64,000 nucleotides of DNA, from the NCBI GenBank assembly GCA_023400235.1, contig JAEXFI010000041.1, positions 77,346 through 141,345 of the forward strand, given 5' to 3'. Each line of letters starts with the position of its first letter. Position 1 is the stretch's first letter. The notes under the pieces were generated by a model. It searched no databases. It saw only the letters and a program-made list of their open reading frames with translations, and was not told where the DNA came from. Shown here piece by piece: positions 15,982-24,463 of this stretch. The DNA is from Bacillota bacterium (lineage in GTDB: Bacteria; Bacillota; Clostridia; Acetivibrionales; DSM-1351). The position numbers and the translations under genes are program-made.

Positions 15982-16815
15982 TCAGCCTTCCTTTTTCCTG
16001 CTGTCCATCACCAGGCTTTTGGCCACCACATTCATCCTTTTTATGTTGAGGGCCGTCAGGTGCTTTATCTGCTCGCTCACCTGCTCCTGTACCTCCCGCA
16101 GCAGCTGCTTTATCATGTAGCCGTATATAAGCACCAGATCCATTTCTATATAAATGCCGTCCGGCCTGTTTTCCGCACGGAACCTTGATATTTTGGAGAC
16201 ACCCTCAATATTTGAGGTCACATATTCCACTATCTGATATATGGTATAGTCGGAAATGGTGTAGTTGCCCATATAGCTGAAGGTTGGCCGTACTACAGAT
16301 TTTTCGCCCACCAGCTGGTAGCTGCCCTTACCCTTCCTCCTGAAGATTTGAAGCGGGTCAAGAAAATACCCCGAAAAGTCCTTCTTTATTTCGAAGGTGG
16401 GCACCGGAATTACATGCTTGCCCTGCTCTCTTCTGGTGGACAAGGCCTGCTTTATTTCGTATTCACTGGCCACGTCGGTTATATACACCTTTTCGGCAAC
16501 GGGACCTATCCCCAGGCGCTCTGCTATTTTTTCCACCATACCATCCGAGGTGCCGATGATAAGCAGTATCTGAGCATCATAACTCTTCAGGGCATCCACC
16601 ACATCTTCCGCATGTTTCTTGTCGGTAAACAAAGCTCTCTTCACAGAAGCAATCTTTGTACTCTCCCTCTTTGCAGAAACACCTGCTATTATCTGATTAC
16701 CCTTTATGAGCAGTCCATCATCTATTATGAAGTCTGTCCCACGCTCTCTGGCAACCCACGATGCCCTGTGACTTTTTCCCGTTCCGCTTGGTCCAACAAA
16801 TCCAATTACTTTCAA
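15982..16815 (-). CDS. P-loop NTPase fused to an Asp23/Gls24-type domain
   Basis: 277 residues. The N-terminal half (about 1-150) is a nucleotide-binding domain with Walker A GPSGTGKS (residues 8-15); the C-terminal part (about 175-265) resembles the Asp23/Gls24 (DUF322) envelope-stress domain (FSYMGNYTISDYTIYQIVEYV…). TTG start supported by AGGAGG. Role unknown; Asp23-type proteins in other Firmicutes sit at the membrane or cell envelope. Convergent with the BtrH-like gene, 28 bp apart and without a clear terminator between. Confidence 0.65.
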   Translation of the reverse strand: MKVIGFVGPSGTGKSHRASWVARERGTDFIIDDGLLIKGNQIIAGVSAKRESTKIASVKRALFTDKKHAEDVVDALKSYDAQILLIIGTSDGMVEKIAERLGIGPVAEKVYITDVASEYEIKQALSTRREQGKHVIPVPTFEIKKDFSGYFLDPLQIFRRKGKGSYQLVGEKSVVRPTFSYMGNYTISDYTIYQIVEYVTSNIEGVSKISRFRAENRPDGIYIEMDLVLIYGYMIKQLLREVQEQVSEQIKHLTALNIKRMNVVAKSLVMDSRKKEG

Positions 16816-16940
16816 GGCTTCCTCCTAATATAGCTCACACCGTTTATTTGAGTCTTCAACCTATAAACTGAATTATTTACATGTTCATATGAAATTATAA
16901 ATTATCCGTAACAGAATATCAAATATTTGATTTTGAATAG

Positions 16941-16977
16941 GGAAAAAGAGAGCCAAATGACTCTCTTTTCTTTTCCC
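16941..16977 (-). terminator. Intrinsic terminator downstream of ytxC
   Basis: Stem AAAAGAGAG / CTCTCTTTT around a short loop, with T-run on the minus strand. The region from here to the ytxC stop (16978-17238) is AT-rich and holds nothing else recognised. Confidence 0.75.
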
Positions 16978-17238
16978 GGACATTTTAATCTTTTGTTAAT
17001 TTTAAACTTCTTCTCTTGTAAATTCGTCGCTTTATCTTTTGTAGTGGTATAAATTACCCATATTGATGATAACCAATATGAAGTGTTTTATTGATTTCTT
17101 AACACTCTATCTAGTGATTACACGATATATTGTATTTATATACCATCTTTTTGTCAATATATATTGTAAAAAATCTTATAGTAATAATTTACTATTTTTT
17201 TATTTTTTCAGACATTTTTAATTATTTTCTGACATCCA

Positions 17239-18156
17239 TCACTCTTTTCTGTCAGTTTTTGCTAAACTATACTCACAAATTGAGCATCCACTGCATAATA
17301 CTACCTTTCCGGAGAAAACATTTTTTATGGTGTCCAGTAATTTCTGATTTTTAAATCTTTCCCAATTATGGATTATTATGCTTTTAGGAGCCAGAGTTAT
17401 CAGTGAACTGACAAGCAGGTCATCGTGGTTTATCTCTGTATCCGGCAGCTCGGCGATGAATTCCTGAATACATTCGTTGGTGATTTCCCTTCTCTTTTCA
17501 TCCAGCAATATATAGTTTTCATCATATTGCATTACCACATGGATAAAGTTGAACTTGGATTCCTGTATTTCTACAAAATATCTCAAAAGCCGTATAAATT
17601 CCTTATACTCACGTTCAACGAGAAAATCGTCCACTGCATTGTCTATAACATCTTCCAGTTCCTTAATATAATCCTTGAGCCGGAAGTTCACAAAGCCATC
17701 GAGAATAATACTGCTTGAACCCTCGAAATACTCCATAAGCTTCTTTATAATTAAATTTCTTCGTCTTATTTGAAACAGGGTGTTAAAAAAAACCTTGTCA
17801 TCGTTCCTGATTATTTTAAGGGATATGCGTAATATTTCTTTTTTTTCTGCCGAGTTGAAGTAACCGTAATTGCTGTTTATTATCCTGCTTAAAAGTTTCT
17901 CTTCATACTGCTCTATTACATGGTCGGCCAGTGCATTTGACACATGATATTTCAGCAGTTCAAATTGGTTTGATTTCTTTGAGAACAGCGGCTCTCCTTC
18001 CAAATTACACACGACTGAAGTTGTACCCTCAAAATCAACCTCTTTTATAGAGTAATCTATGTTTTTCTCTTTTAGTTGTTGAAGCTCTTTGTCTATTTGT
18101 AGTATTACGTTTTCTGCGCTATCTGTTATCCCTATTGAGAGATATGGATACTGCAT
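17239..18156 (-). CDS. ytxC: Putative sporulation protein YtxC
   Basis: About 305-residue protein of the YtxC family (PF08812), found in spore-forming Firmicutes with unknown mechanism. Characteristic text includes FNSAEKKEILRISLKI and the C-terminal ITLAPKSIIIHNWE, with a late CSGCSIC cysteine cluster. Largely helical and cytoplasmic. Start is ambiguous among GTG 18165, TTG 18159 and ATG 18156 behind AAGGGAA; ATG chosen. Confidence 0.8.
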   Translation of the reverse strand: MQYPYLSIGITDSAENVILQIDKELQQLKEKNIDYSIKEVDFEGTTSVVCNLEGEPLFSKKSNQFELLKYHVSNALADHVIEQYEEKLLSRIINSNYGYFNSAEKKEILRISLKIIRNDDKVFFNTLFQIRRRNLIIKKLMEYFEGSSSIILDGFVNFRLKDYIKELEDVIDNAVDDFLVEREYKEFIRLLRYFVEIQESKFNFIHVVMQYDENYILLDEKRREITNECIQEFIAELPDTEINHDDLLVSSLITLAPKSIIIHNWERFKNQKLLDTIKNVFSGKVVLCSGCSICEYSLAKTDRKE

Positions 18157-18417
18157 CAACTTCACTTCCCTTCGTGTGTAGTATATGCTAAGTCAATTAC
18201 TATTACTCCCTGCTCACAAGGAATAGTTCCAGCCATAATCGACCAAGACAAATGTTGTATGCACCCGGCGTTTTTATACGCCTTTAAGTTATGCTACATT
18301 ATATGCACCGCATTTTTCATAGGTACTACACCCTAATAGATTAATTTGAGACAGAGCGAGCAGCATATACCTTACTTTCGGCTTAACATCAGCTTACCAT
18401 CGGCGTACTATTGGGAC

Positions 18418-19188
18418 TCAAAAGCTCCCTTTACGATTTTGCATTATAGGAATTATACTTCCCATATCAATAAGCCTTTCATCATTAAGCATTACCACGT
18501 CTACACATTTTAAACTTAAAAAGTCCAATATTTTCCGGCAGCTTTTGTGAGTGTTTAAGTTCCCGGCTATTGCAAGCCTGTTTTTCCCCACAAGCCCGGC
18601 AGCTCCTCCAAAAAAACCCATACTAAGCGGCTCAAGCCGGATAGAGTCATCCGGCTCTATCAGCAATACCTCTATTTTGTATTGGACGGCTCTTTTATAT
18701 ATGTCCTCGTCAGAGGTTATTATGCTGTTGGCATCAACTATGCAGGTCAGGCATTTGGAATAGCCCTGATTAGTGTGAATGAACTCAATGCCCTTTGCCT
18801 CAAGCAGCTCCCTAACAACCGGATCGGTGTACCTGGTGTTGTGAAGAGCAAATTTTCCAACCCGTGCCACATTATACGGTATTGTCATGGGATATTTGTT
18901 TCCCAGTACAGTATGCCCTCTGACCATTTTAAAGCCCCTGTGCTCAAGTGCCCTCACGAGGCTCTCAGGCGTATTGGGCGCATAAACCATAACCTCACCT
19001 CCAATATGATGAAGCATTATATCAGGATGACAGGCAACAGCCTCGTACACATCAGGATGGGCCTCGGTAAGGATTGGGCTTATATTCAGCCTATCCAATG
19101 CGGCTTTTATACTCTGTGGCGCTCTTCCGTCAATTATAGCAGTATTCACGTCTCCGTCAGGTAGATTGGGCAGCTCAAGAAAACTCAA
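18418..19188 (-). CDS. DUF6873 family protein with guanidino-modifying-enzyme-like fold
   Basis: A clostridial protein of the DUF6873 (GME fold) type; homology to amidinotransferase-like enzymes is fold-level and the reaction is unknown. Visible text: IIDGRAP, HPDIMLHHIGG, and CLTCIVDANSIITSDEDIY, with GFFGGAAGLVGKNRLAIAGN towards the C-terminus. TTG start at 19188 chosen because SD GGAGGTG fits; the in-frame ATG at 19209 has no SD. Stands alone. Confidence 0.65.
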   Translation of the reverse strand: MSFLELPNLPDGDVNTAIIDGRAPQSIKAALDRLNISPILTEAHPDVYEAVACHPDIMLHHIGGEVMVYAPNTPESLVRALEHRGFKMVRGHTVLGNKYPMTIPYNVARVGKFALHNTRYTDPVVRELLEAKGIEFIHTNQGYSKCLTCIVDANSIITSDEDIYKRAVQYKIEVLLIEPDDSIRLEPLSMGFFGGAAGLVGKNRLAIAGNLNTHKSCRKILDFLSLKCVDVVMLNDERLIDMGSIIPIMQNRKGSF

Positions 19189-19457
19189 AATACACCTCCA
19201 TACTTCCATTCATTTATTGTTTTTGACCTAATAGCAATTTTTAGTATCACACATAATTTTTCTTTTTCATATTATACTAAGGAATAACTTGTTTACTTAT
19301 TTGCAGGCAGCAAAAACATTATAATTATTGTTGCCTGTCCGCTTCAAATATAATAAGCCTTATTACGGCAAATTGTGTTTTCATCCCAATTGCTAAACTT
19401 AAAGCTTTCCATATACCAGTACTAACTGCCTGCGAAAGCGGACGGTTATTCAAATAC

Positions 19458-19492
19458 ACCGCATTTCCCGTAAAACGGAAATGCGGTTATTT
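19458..19492. terminator. Orphan terminator-like hairpin
   Basis: ACCGCATTTCCCGT / ACGGAAATGCGGT with one bulge, then TATTTATT. The flanking genes diverge from this region, so neither needs a terminator here. It may end an unseen small RNA. The rest of 19189-19613 has no gene I can support. Confidence 0.5.
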
Positions 19493-19613
19493 ATTATTCG
19501 TAAAAATGGATATTTGTTACTGAATAAAAAATACGTACATTAATTATAATATATTCAAGCATAATTTCAGACAAGGAAATTTGCCTAAAACTATCAAGAA
19601 AGGGAGAGATGCA

Positions 19614-19826
19614 ATGAGAACACCTTTGGATAGAGTTGCATTAGTACTGGTTATCATTGGAGCACTAAACTGGCTTTCTGTCGGATTATTCAGATATGAC
19701 CTGGTTGCCTCCATTTTTGGAACCGCTTCACTTTTGACCAGGACAATATTTACCATTGTAGGTATTGCCGGCTTGTACAGCATAAGTCTTTTATTTAGAG
19801 AATCAGAGACTGTAAGAAATCATTAA
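19614..19826 (+). CDS. DUF378 family small membrane protein
   Basis: About 70 residues, starting MRTPLDRVALVLVIIGALNW with two membrane helices (about 7-28 and 42-62) and the family pattern ALNWLSVGLF. SD GGGAGAG precedes ATG 19614; an upstream ATG at 19581 would add 11 polar residues and lacks support. Function unknown (YuzA-like). Ends at its own terminator. Confidence 0.85.
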   Translation: MRTPLDRVALVLVIIGALNWLSVGLFRYDLVASIFGTASLLTRTIFTIVGIAGLYSISLLFRESETVRNH

Positions 19827-19832
19827 CAGCCT

Positions 19833-19865
19833 AAAGTGGCGGGTAACTAACCGCCACTTTATTAA
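19833..19865 (+). terminator. Terminator after DUF378 gene
   Basis: Perfect 10-bp stem AAAGTGGCGG / CCGCCACTTT followed by ATTAATATT. Confidence 0.8.
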
Positions 19866-20018
19866 TATTCTGTTATATTGATTTATTGGAAAAATTAATT
19901 TTTAAAAAGTAATAATTTTCCGTAATAATTTTTTGGGGATTGCAGATTATATTAGTACACCAGCAAAAATCACTGTTTATAAGTGAAATATGGTGATACT
20001 AAAAGGAGGAATGCGATT

Positions 20019-20201
20019 ATGGCAAGCAATAATAACAGAAACACTGGTTTTGAAAACTTGAAGTATGAAATAGCTTCTCAGGTAGGCGTTAACCTCAAAG
20101 AAGGTTATAACGGTGACTTAACTTCCAGAGAAGCTGGTAAAGTCGGTGGAAACATCACTAAGAAAGTATTCCAGACATTTAGAGATTCACAGGGCAAGTA
20201 A
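20019..20201 (+). CDS. Alpha/beta-type small acid-soluble spore protein
   Basis: 60-residue SASP that coats and protects DNA in the dormant spore and is degraded on germination. Contains the GPR protease cleavage region YEIASQVGVNL and the DNA-contact motifs SREAGKVGGNITKK. Start at 20019 (MASNNNRNTG) with SD AAAGGAGG. Expected to be made in the forespore under sigma-G; I could not fix a sigma-G promoter by eye. Confidence 0.95.
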   Translation: MASNNNRNTGFENLKYEIASQVGVNLKEGYNGDLTSREAGKVGGNITKKVFQTFRDSQGK

Positions 20202-20242
20202 GTAAAATTTTGCAGGTGAGTGTCCACTAAGGGCACAATAAT

Positions 20243-20277
20243 AAAAGGATGCCGTTTAGGACGGTGTCCTTTTATTT
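20243..20277 (+). terminator. Terminator after SASP gene
   Basis: Stem AAAAGGATGCCGT / ACGGTGTCCTTTT with a central mismatch, then T-rich. Confidence 0.8.
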
Positions 20278-20411
20278 AATTAAAGCAAATACAAATTAAT
20301 ACTTTATTAGTTGCAAATATTTCTATATAATTGATTTATGAATACTGCTGTAACCTGTACATACATTACGGGGGCCGCGCTTCAAAAAAATAAAATAAGG
20401 AAACGGTTTTT

Positions 20412-21467
20412 ATGACGACTTTTAAATCAATCTTCACAAAGCAGATGCCAAGGCGTATACTGATACTTCTTGCTTTTGGAGTGGCCATCTACCTGCTTAG
20501 AGGCATGGCTAACATGTTTCTGCTCACCTTTATCTTTGCATATCTTGGATATACCGCTCAAAGTTTCTTTTTTAAGCGTGCAAAAAATTTGAATTCCAGG
20601 GTTTTAAAGGCCATAATCATTACGGTATACATGGCCATTCTGACCCTGGCTGTCTATGTGCTTTACCTGTACATTCCCAAAATAGTATCCGAGGTTAACT
20701 CAATTATTCAGCAGGCCATTGTTTTCTTGAACGGAACCTATGAAAATGCCACTTTAAACTATATTATTTCTCTTTCCAAGGAATTCAAAATTTCAACTTA
20801 TGTATCCAATAATTATGAAGGGCTTATAAAGTCTATTACAAATATTGGCAAATGGGGAATCGATATTTTCATAGCTGTCATTCTGAGTCTTTTTTTCATA
20901 CTTGAGAAAAACAGGATAGTAAGATTTACCTCTTACTTTGAAAACAGCAAGATCCGGATGGTTTATGAAGAAATGTCCTTCTTCGGAAGAAAGTTTCTGC
21001 AATCCTTCGGAAAAGTCATACAGACACAGATAACCATATCCTTTATTAACAGCATATTATCCATGATAATGCTATATATTCTTAAATTCCCTCAGGTGCT
21101 GGGGCTGGGAGCCATGATCTTTGTGCTGGGGCTTGTTCCGGTTGCGGGAGTTGTAATTTCCCTGATTCCTTTATCCATCATAGCCTTTACTATCGGGGGC
21201 TTTAGAATGATTGTTTACGTACTTGTGCTTATTGCCATATTACATGCCCTGGAAAGCTATATACTAAACCCCAAGCTCATGTCACAGAAGACAAAGCTGC
21301 CCGTTTTCTATACCTTCGTCGTGCTCATAGTATCGGAACACATACTTGGTATTTGGGGACTCATTATCGGCATTCCCATATTCATATTTATCTTGGATGT
21401 CCTGGAGGTAAAAAATCCTGATGTACCCTCCTCTGACAACGTCAGGCCAAAGGTGGGGGAAGAGTGA
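20412..21467 (+). CDS. AI-2E family (YtvI/PerM-like) membrane transporter
   Basis: 351-residue polytopic membrane protein with about eight helices and a soluble region at about 70-140. The C-terminal motif region PVAGVVISLIPLSIIAF and HALESYILNPKLMSQKTKLP is typical of the UPF0118/AI-2E transporter family. Substrate unknown; related proteins include sodium/proton antiporters and sporulation transporters. Start at ATG 20412 after AAGGAAAC. Confidence 0.85.
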   Translation: MTTFKSIFTKQMPRRILILLAFGVAIYLLRGMANMFLLTFIFAYLGYTAQSFFFKRAKNLNSRVLKAIIITVYMAILTLAVYVLYLYIPKIVSEVNSIIQQAIVFLNGTYENATLNYIISLSKEFKISTYVSNNYEGLIKSITNIGKWGIDIFIAVILSLFFILEKNRIVRFTSYFENSKIRMVYEEMSFFGRKFLQSFGKVIQTQITISFINSILSMIMLYILKFPQVLGLGAMIFVLGLVPVAGVVISLIPLSIIAFTIGGFRMIVYVLVLIAILHALESYILNPKLMSQKTKLPVFYTFVVLIVSEHILGIWGLIIGIPIFIFILDVLEVKNPDVPSSDNVRPKVGEE

Positions 21468-21541
21468 CCACGGTAACGCAGTTGTCAATGCAGTTGTCAA
21501 AATAAATGAAAGCAAAAGTACTTTTCATAAGGAGGTTATTT

Positions 21542-21802
21542 ATGTCGTGTTATAATGTAATGACTGTTTTAACAAACAGCAGAATTGAAAATGTCCCTGA
21601 AATGCAGAATGTCTTAACCAAATCAGGCTGTATAATCAAGACTAGACTGGGAATCCATGATGCTGGTGAGGACTTCTGTTCAAATGAGGGCCTGATTATT
21701 CTCCAATTGATCGGCTCGGACAAGGAGATACTGGAATTGGAAGAGAACCTGAACAAAATTCCCGGCGTTAAAGCCAGGAACAACCAGGTTTGTTCAGATT
21801 AG
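21542..21802 (+). CDS. ACT-like small regulator (TM1266 family)
   Basis: 86 residues with a beta-alpha-beta ACT-like layout. Resembles the TM1266 family named putative regulator of the iron-only hydrogenase system (GCIIKTRLGIHD…GLIILQLIGSDKEI…NKIPGVKARN). No hydrogenase genes are nearby, so the family name should not be read as function. SD AAGGAGG directs ATG 21542; upstream in-frame starts are unsupported. A short hairpin TTAGCCCTG/CAGGGCTAA covers the stop region (21798-21823). Confidence 0.65.
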   Translation: MSCYNVMTVLTNSRIENVPEMQNVLTKSGCIIKTRLGIHDAGEDFCSNEGLIILQLIGSDKEILELEENLNKIPGVKARNNQVCSD

Positions 21803-21859
21803 CCCTGGTAACTTTCAGGGCTAATTTGTCTATAAAATTTGATTATCGGGGTCTGATGT

Positions 21860-22093
21860 ATGTCCGAAGCAAAACAATGTAAAGAATGCCTGGGCACATT
21901 TCAATATACCACCAGCGACGGTTTGTGCCTGAGCTGCAGCCAGAGGAACGAGCTGGAATTTAAAAAAATTAAAAGCTATCTGAAAATAAACCCCAAGTCC
22001 TCCATTGGAAAAATAGCAACCGAGCTGGATATCAAGGTTGCTAATATCCAGAAGTTTGTTGACGAGGGAAGGTTGGAAATCGTAGAAAAATAA
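21860..22093 (+). CDS. Small zinc-ribbon/HTH protein (YvyF N-terminal-like)
   Basis: 77 residues. Two CxxC knuckles (CKEC at 7-10, CLSC at 23-26) followed by a helix-turn-helix-like segment (SSIGKIATELDIKVANIQKFVDEGRLEI). Resembles the N-terminal two thirds of the flagellar-operon protein YvyF (TIGR03826), which has a longer C-terminus. Function unknown; may bind nucleic acid. Confidence 0.6.
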   Translation: MSEAKQCKECLGTFQYTTSDGLCLSCSQRNELEFKKIKSYLKINPKSSIGKIATELDIKVANIQKFVDEGRLEIVEK

Positions 22094-22118
22094 AAAGCCG
22101 GCTTTTTCCGGCTTTTTT
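22092..22118 (+). terminator. Terminator after the small zinc-ribbon gene
   Basis: Stem AAAAGCCGG / CCGGCTTTTTT, loop CTTTTT. Confidence 0.85.
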
Positions 22119-22156
22119 GCTCTGCTTTAATTTTAAGGGCTGATTACCAGGGAGTC

Positions 22157-22894
22157 TTACTCTTCATCCTGCTCCCAGCTATGGTACACGTTTGAAACAT
22201 CATCCAGCTCCTCGAGATTTTCTATCAGCTTGTCCATAAACTTGATATGCTCGGGATCTGTAAGCTTTGTGGTAGTGGTGGGTATCATGGAGATTTCAGC
22301 CTCCAAGAATTCATAGCCCTTCTTTTCAAGAGCTTCCCTGACACTTGAGAAATCAGCGGGATCAGTAAGTATTTCAAAGATATCTCCGTCTGCCTTGAAA
22401 TCCTCTGCCCCAACCTCAAGTACCTCCATCATAAGGTCATCTTCACTTGTCTTTCCATCATTTTCAATAACTATTACACCCTTTTTATTAAACATAAAGG
22501 ATACACAGCCGCTCTGGCCCAAATTTCCGCCGAACTTGTCAAAATAATGCCTCAAATCACCTGCGGTTCTGTTCCTGTTATCCGTGGTACACTCGCATAT
22601 GACAGCTACTCCACCGGGACCATAGCCTTCATAGGTTATTTCTTCATAATTGTCACTGTCACCGTCGCCGCTGGCCTTTTTGATACTTCTCTGAATATTA
22701 TCATTTGGCATATTGACAGCTTTACATTTAGCGATTACATCCTTCAGCTTGGAATTTGAGTTAGGGTCCGCACTTCCTCCCACCTTGACAGCAATCTGTA
22801 TTTCTCTTCCCAATTTTGTAAATATCTTACCCTTCTTTGCGTCTGCTTCTCCCTTTTGACGCTTGATATTGGCCCATTTTGAATGCCCTGACAT
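22157..22894 (-). CDS. yebC: YebC/PmpR (TACO1-like) family protein
   Basis: 245 residues, full length for the family. Opens MSGHSKWANIKRQKGEADAK and has the diagnostic FDKFGGNLGQSGCVSFMFNKKG. Family members are reported as transcription regulators (PmpR) and, for TACO1/YebC, as factors helping ribosomes through poorly translated motifs. SD GGGAGG before ATG. Monocistronic in appearance. Confidence 0.95.
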   Translation of the reverse strand: MSGHSKWANIKRQKGEADAKKGKIFTKLGREIQIAVKVGGSADPNSNSKLKDVIAKCKAVNMPNDNIQRSIKKASGDGDSDNYEEITYEGYGPGGVAVICECTTDNRNRTAGDLRHYFDKFGGNLGQSGCVSFMFNKKGVIVIENDGKTSEDDLMMEVLEVGAEDFKADGDIFEILTDPADFSSVREALEKKGYEFLEAEISMIPTTTTKLTDPEHIKFMDKLIENLEELDDVSNVYHSWEQDEE

Positions 22895-23048
22895 AAATAC
22901 CTCCCTAATGTAATGCTTACTGCATTTATATTAAACATTGTAAAGTCAACAACCATTATTGACCTTATGAATAGTTTTGATTTGTCCCTAAACATTATAA
23001 TAGTAATTCTCCAAATAATCAACCTCTGCGTTATTGTGGAAGCCTCCT

Positions 23049-23699
23049 CTACCTGAGCAGTTTTCCTCCGCTGTCAAGTGTTATGTACTCCTTATCTCCG
23101 CATTGGATTACAGCTCTCCCGCTGGTGTTCTCTACCACCGCCTTAATGAAGTCATCTTGGGCTCCGTCCTCAAGGAGTACCGTTAATTCCACATCCTGCC
23201 CATATTGAACGTCCTTTATGATGTTGCCGTTCAGCATCAGCATATTCTGCAGTTTACCCAACAAGTTGTATTCAAGCATTATCAATATGTTAATGCACAG
23301 CTTTCTGGTTATGATTTCCGCTGCAGCCAGACCTTCTGAGGCAGCTCGTCCGTATGCCCGGATCAGTCCGGAGGCACCTAAAAGCGTTCCTCCGAAATAT
23401 CTCGTAACCACAAGCACTACGTCCTGTATTCCCATTCGCCTTATTACTTCCAGTACTGGTATACCTGCCGTCCCCGAGGGTTCGCCGTCATCGCTGAACC
23501 TTTGCACGGGAATGCCGCTGTTTAGCAGGTACGCATATACATTGTGGGTTGCATTCCAGTACTTCGACTTGATCTCATTTATAAAAGCTGCTGCTTCCTC
23601 CTCGGAGACAACAGGTTTAACATGTGTTATGAACCTGGATTTTTTCTCTTCAAATTCTGTGACAACAGCATTTAATACAGTTTTATATTCCAAATGCAT
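23049..23699 (-). CDS. YigZ/IMPACT family protein
   Basis: 216 residues. N-terminal IMPACT domain (about 1-125: EFEEKKSRFITHVKPV, FSDDGEPSGTAGIPVLEV, VTRYFGGTLLGASGLIRAYG) and a C-terminal UPF0029/DUF1949 domain (about 140-205). Family proteins bind translation machinery in eukaryotes; the bacterial role is unclear. Confidence 0.9.
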   Translation of the reverse strand: MHLEYKTVLNAVVTEFEEKKSRFITHVKPVVSEEEAAAFINEIKSKYWNATHNVYAYLLNSGIPVQRFSDDGEPSGTAGIPVLEVIRRMGIQDVVLVVTRYFGGTLLGASGLIRAYGRAASEGLAAAEIITRKLCINILIMLEYNLLGKLQNMLMLNGNIIKDVQYGQDVELTVLLEDGAQDDFIKAVVENTSGRAVIQCGDKEYITLDSGGKLLR

Positions 23700-23794
23700 T
23701 TTTATCCCATCAGCCGAAAATACGGCAGCTCCTTTTTATCTTCAGGCACAAATCCCTTTTATTATACCCCATATCTGAAAGGAAATGAAGACAG

Positions 23795-23831
23795 CCAAAA
23801 ACAGCACTCCCATTATTTAAAGGAGTGCTGT
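23795..23831 (-). terminator. Terminator downstream of the Nudix gene
   Basis: Stem CAGCACTCC / GGAGTGCTG with T5 on the minus strand. Confidence 0.75.
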
Positions 23832-23869
23832 AATATGCCTGGCTTATTCTGTTTATGGAAATGCCGGTT

Positions 23870-24304
23870 TTAAAAACCCACCGCATCTGAATCTTCTATT
23901 TCACTATATTTTGAATATGAGCAATTTATCAGGGCTCTGTCCTGACTGTAAGTAATTTTCTTAAGCGCCTCTTCAATAGTAAAATAGCCGCCGTCAGTAA
24001 AGTTCGCATCCTTATTAACTTCAAATTTATCATCGAGGGATTTCATGATGTACCATGTGATTTTATTGCAGACCGGTCTTTGACGTGTTACTGAAAAAAA
24101 CTCGTAATTGGTATTACCTGCAGTAGAAACAATCTTAGCTTGAATTCCTGTTTCCTCTTTAACTCTTCGCAACGCTACCTCATCGGGATAATCGCCGTTT
24201 TTCAGCACCCCTTTTGGAAGTACCCACTCATCCTTCTCATTTTTAAGAAGAAATACTTTCTCTCCGGAAAAGACAACACCACCTGCGCAGTTTCTAACAA
24301 GCAT
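23870..24304 (-). CDS. Nudix hydrolase with altered Nudix box
   Basis: About 144 residues hydrolysing an unknown nucleoside-diphosphate-linked substrate. The Nudix box region GVLKNGDYPDEVALRRVK then EETGI keeps the first Gly and the EExG end, but the middle Glu position holds Asp and the REU position holds RRV, so metal-binding may differ from the classical motif. Start at 24304 (MLVRNCAGG) after GGGAAGGGG; an upstream in-frame extension of 20 residues looks non-coding. Confidence 0.8.
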   Translation of the reverse strand: MLVRNCAGGVVFSGEKVFLLKNEKDEWVLPKGVLKNGDYPDEVALRRVKEETGIQAKIVSTAGNTNYEFFSVTRQRPVCNKITWYIMKSLDDKFEVNKDANFTDGGYFTIEEALKKITYSQDRALINCSYSKYSEIEDSDAVGF

Positions 24305-24463
24305 AATCAAAACCCCTTCCCTGATAGATTTTTTGAGTTGTTTAAGGATTATTAAATAACACAATACTTATGATATGTGAAAATCATTTAACTATTCCTT
24401 ATTATTTCCATTGCATAGAATTTAATACATCTTATATTATTTATCATACCTTATATGGCTATA

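Noticed and set aside
21542..21802. Hydrogenase regulator
   Set aside because: The TM1266 family name implies hydrogenase, but no hydrogenase gene is near, so only the ACT-like family is called.
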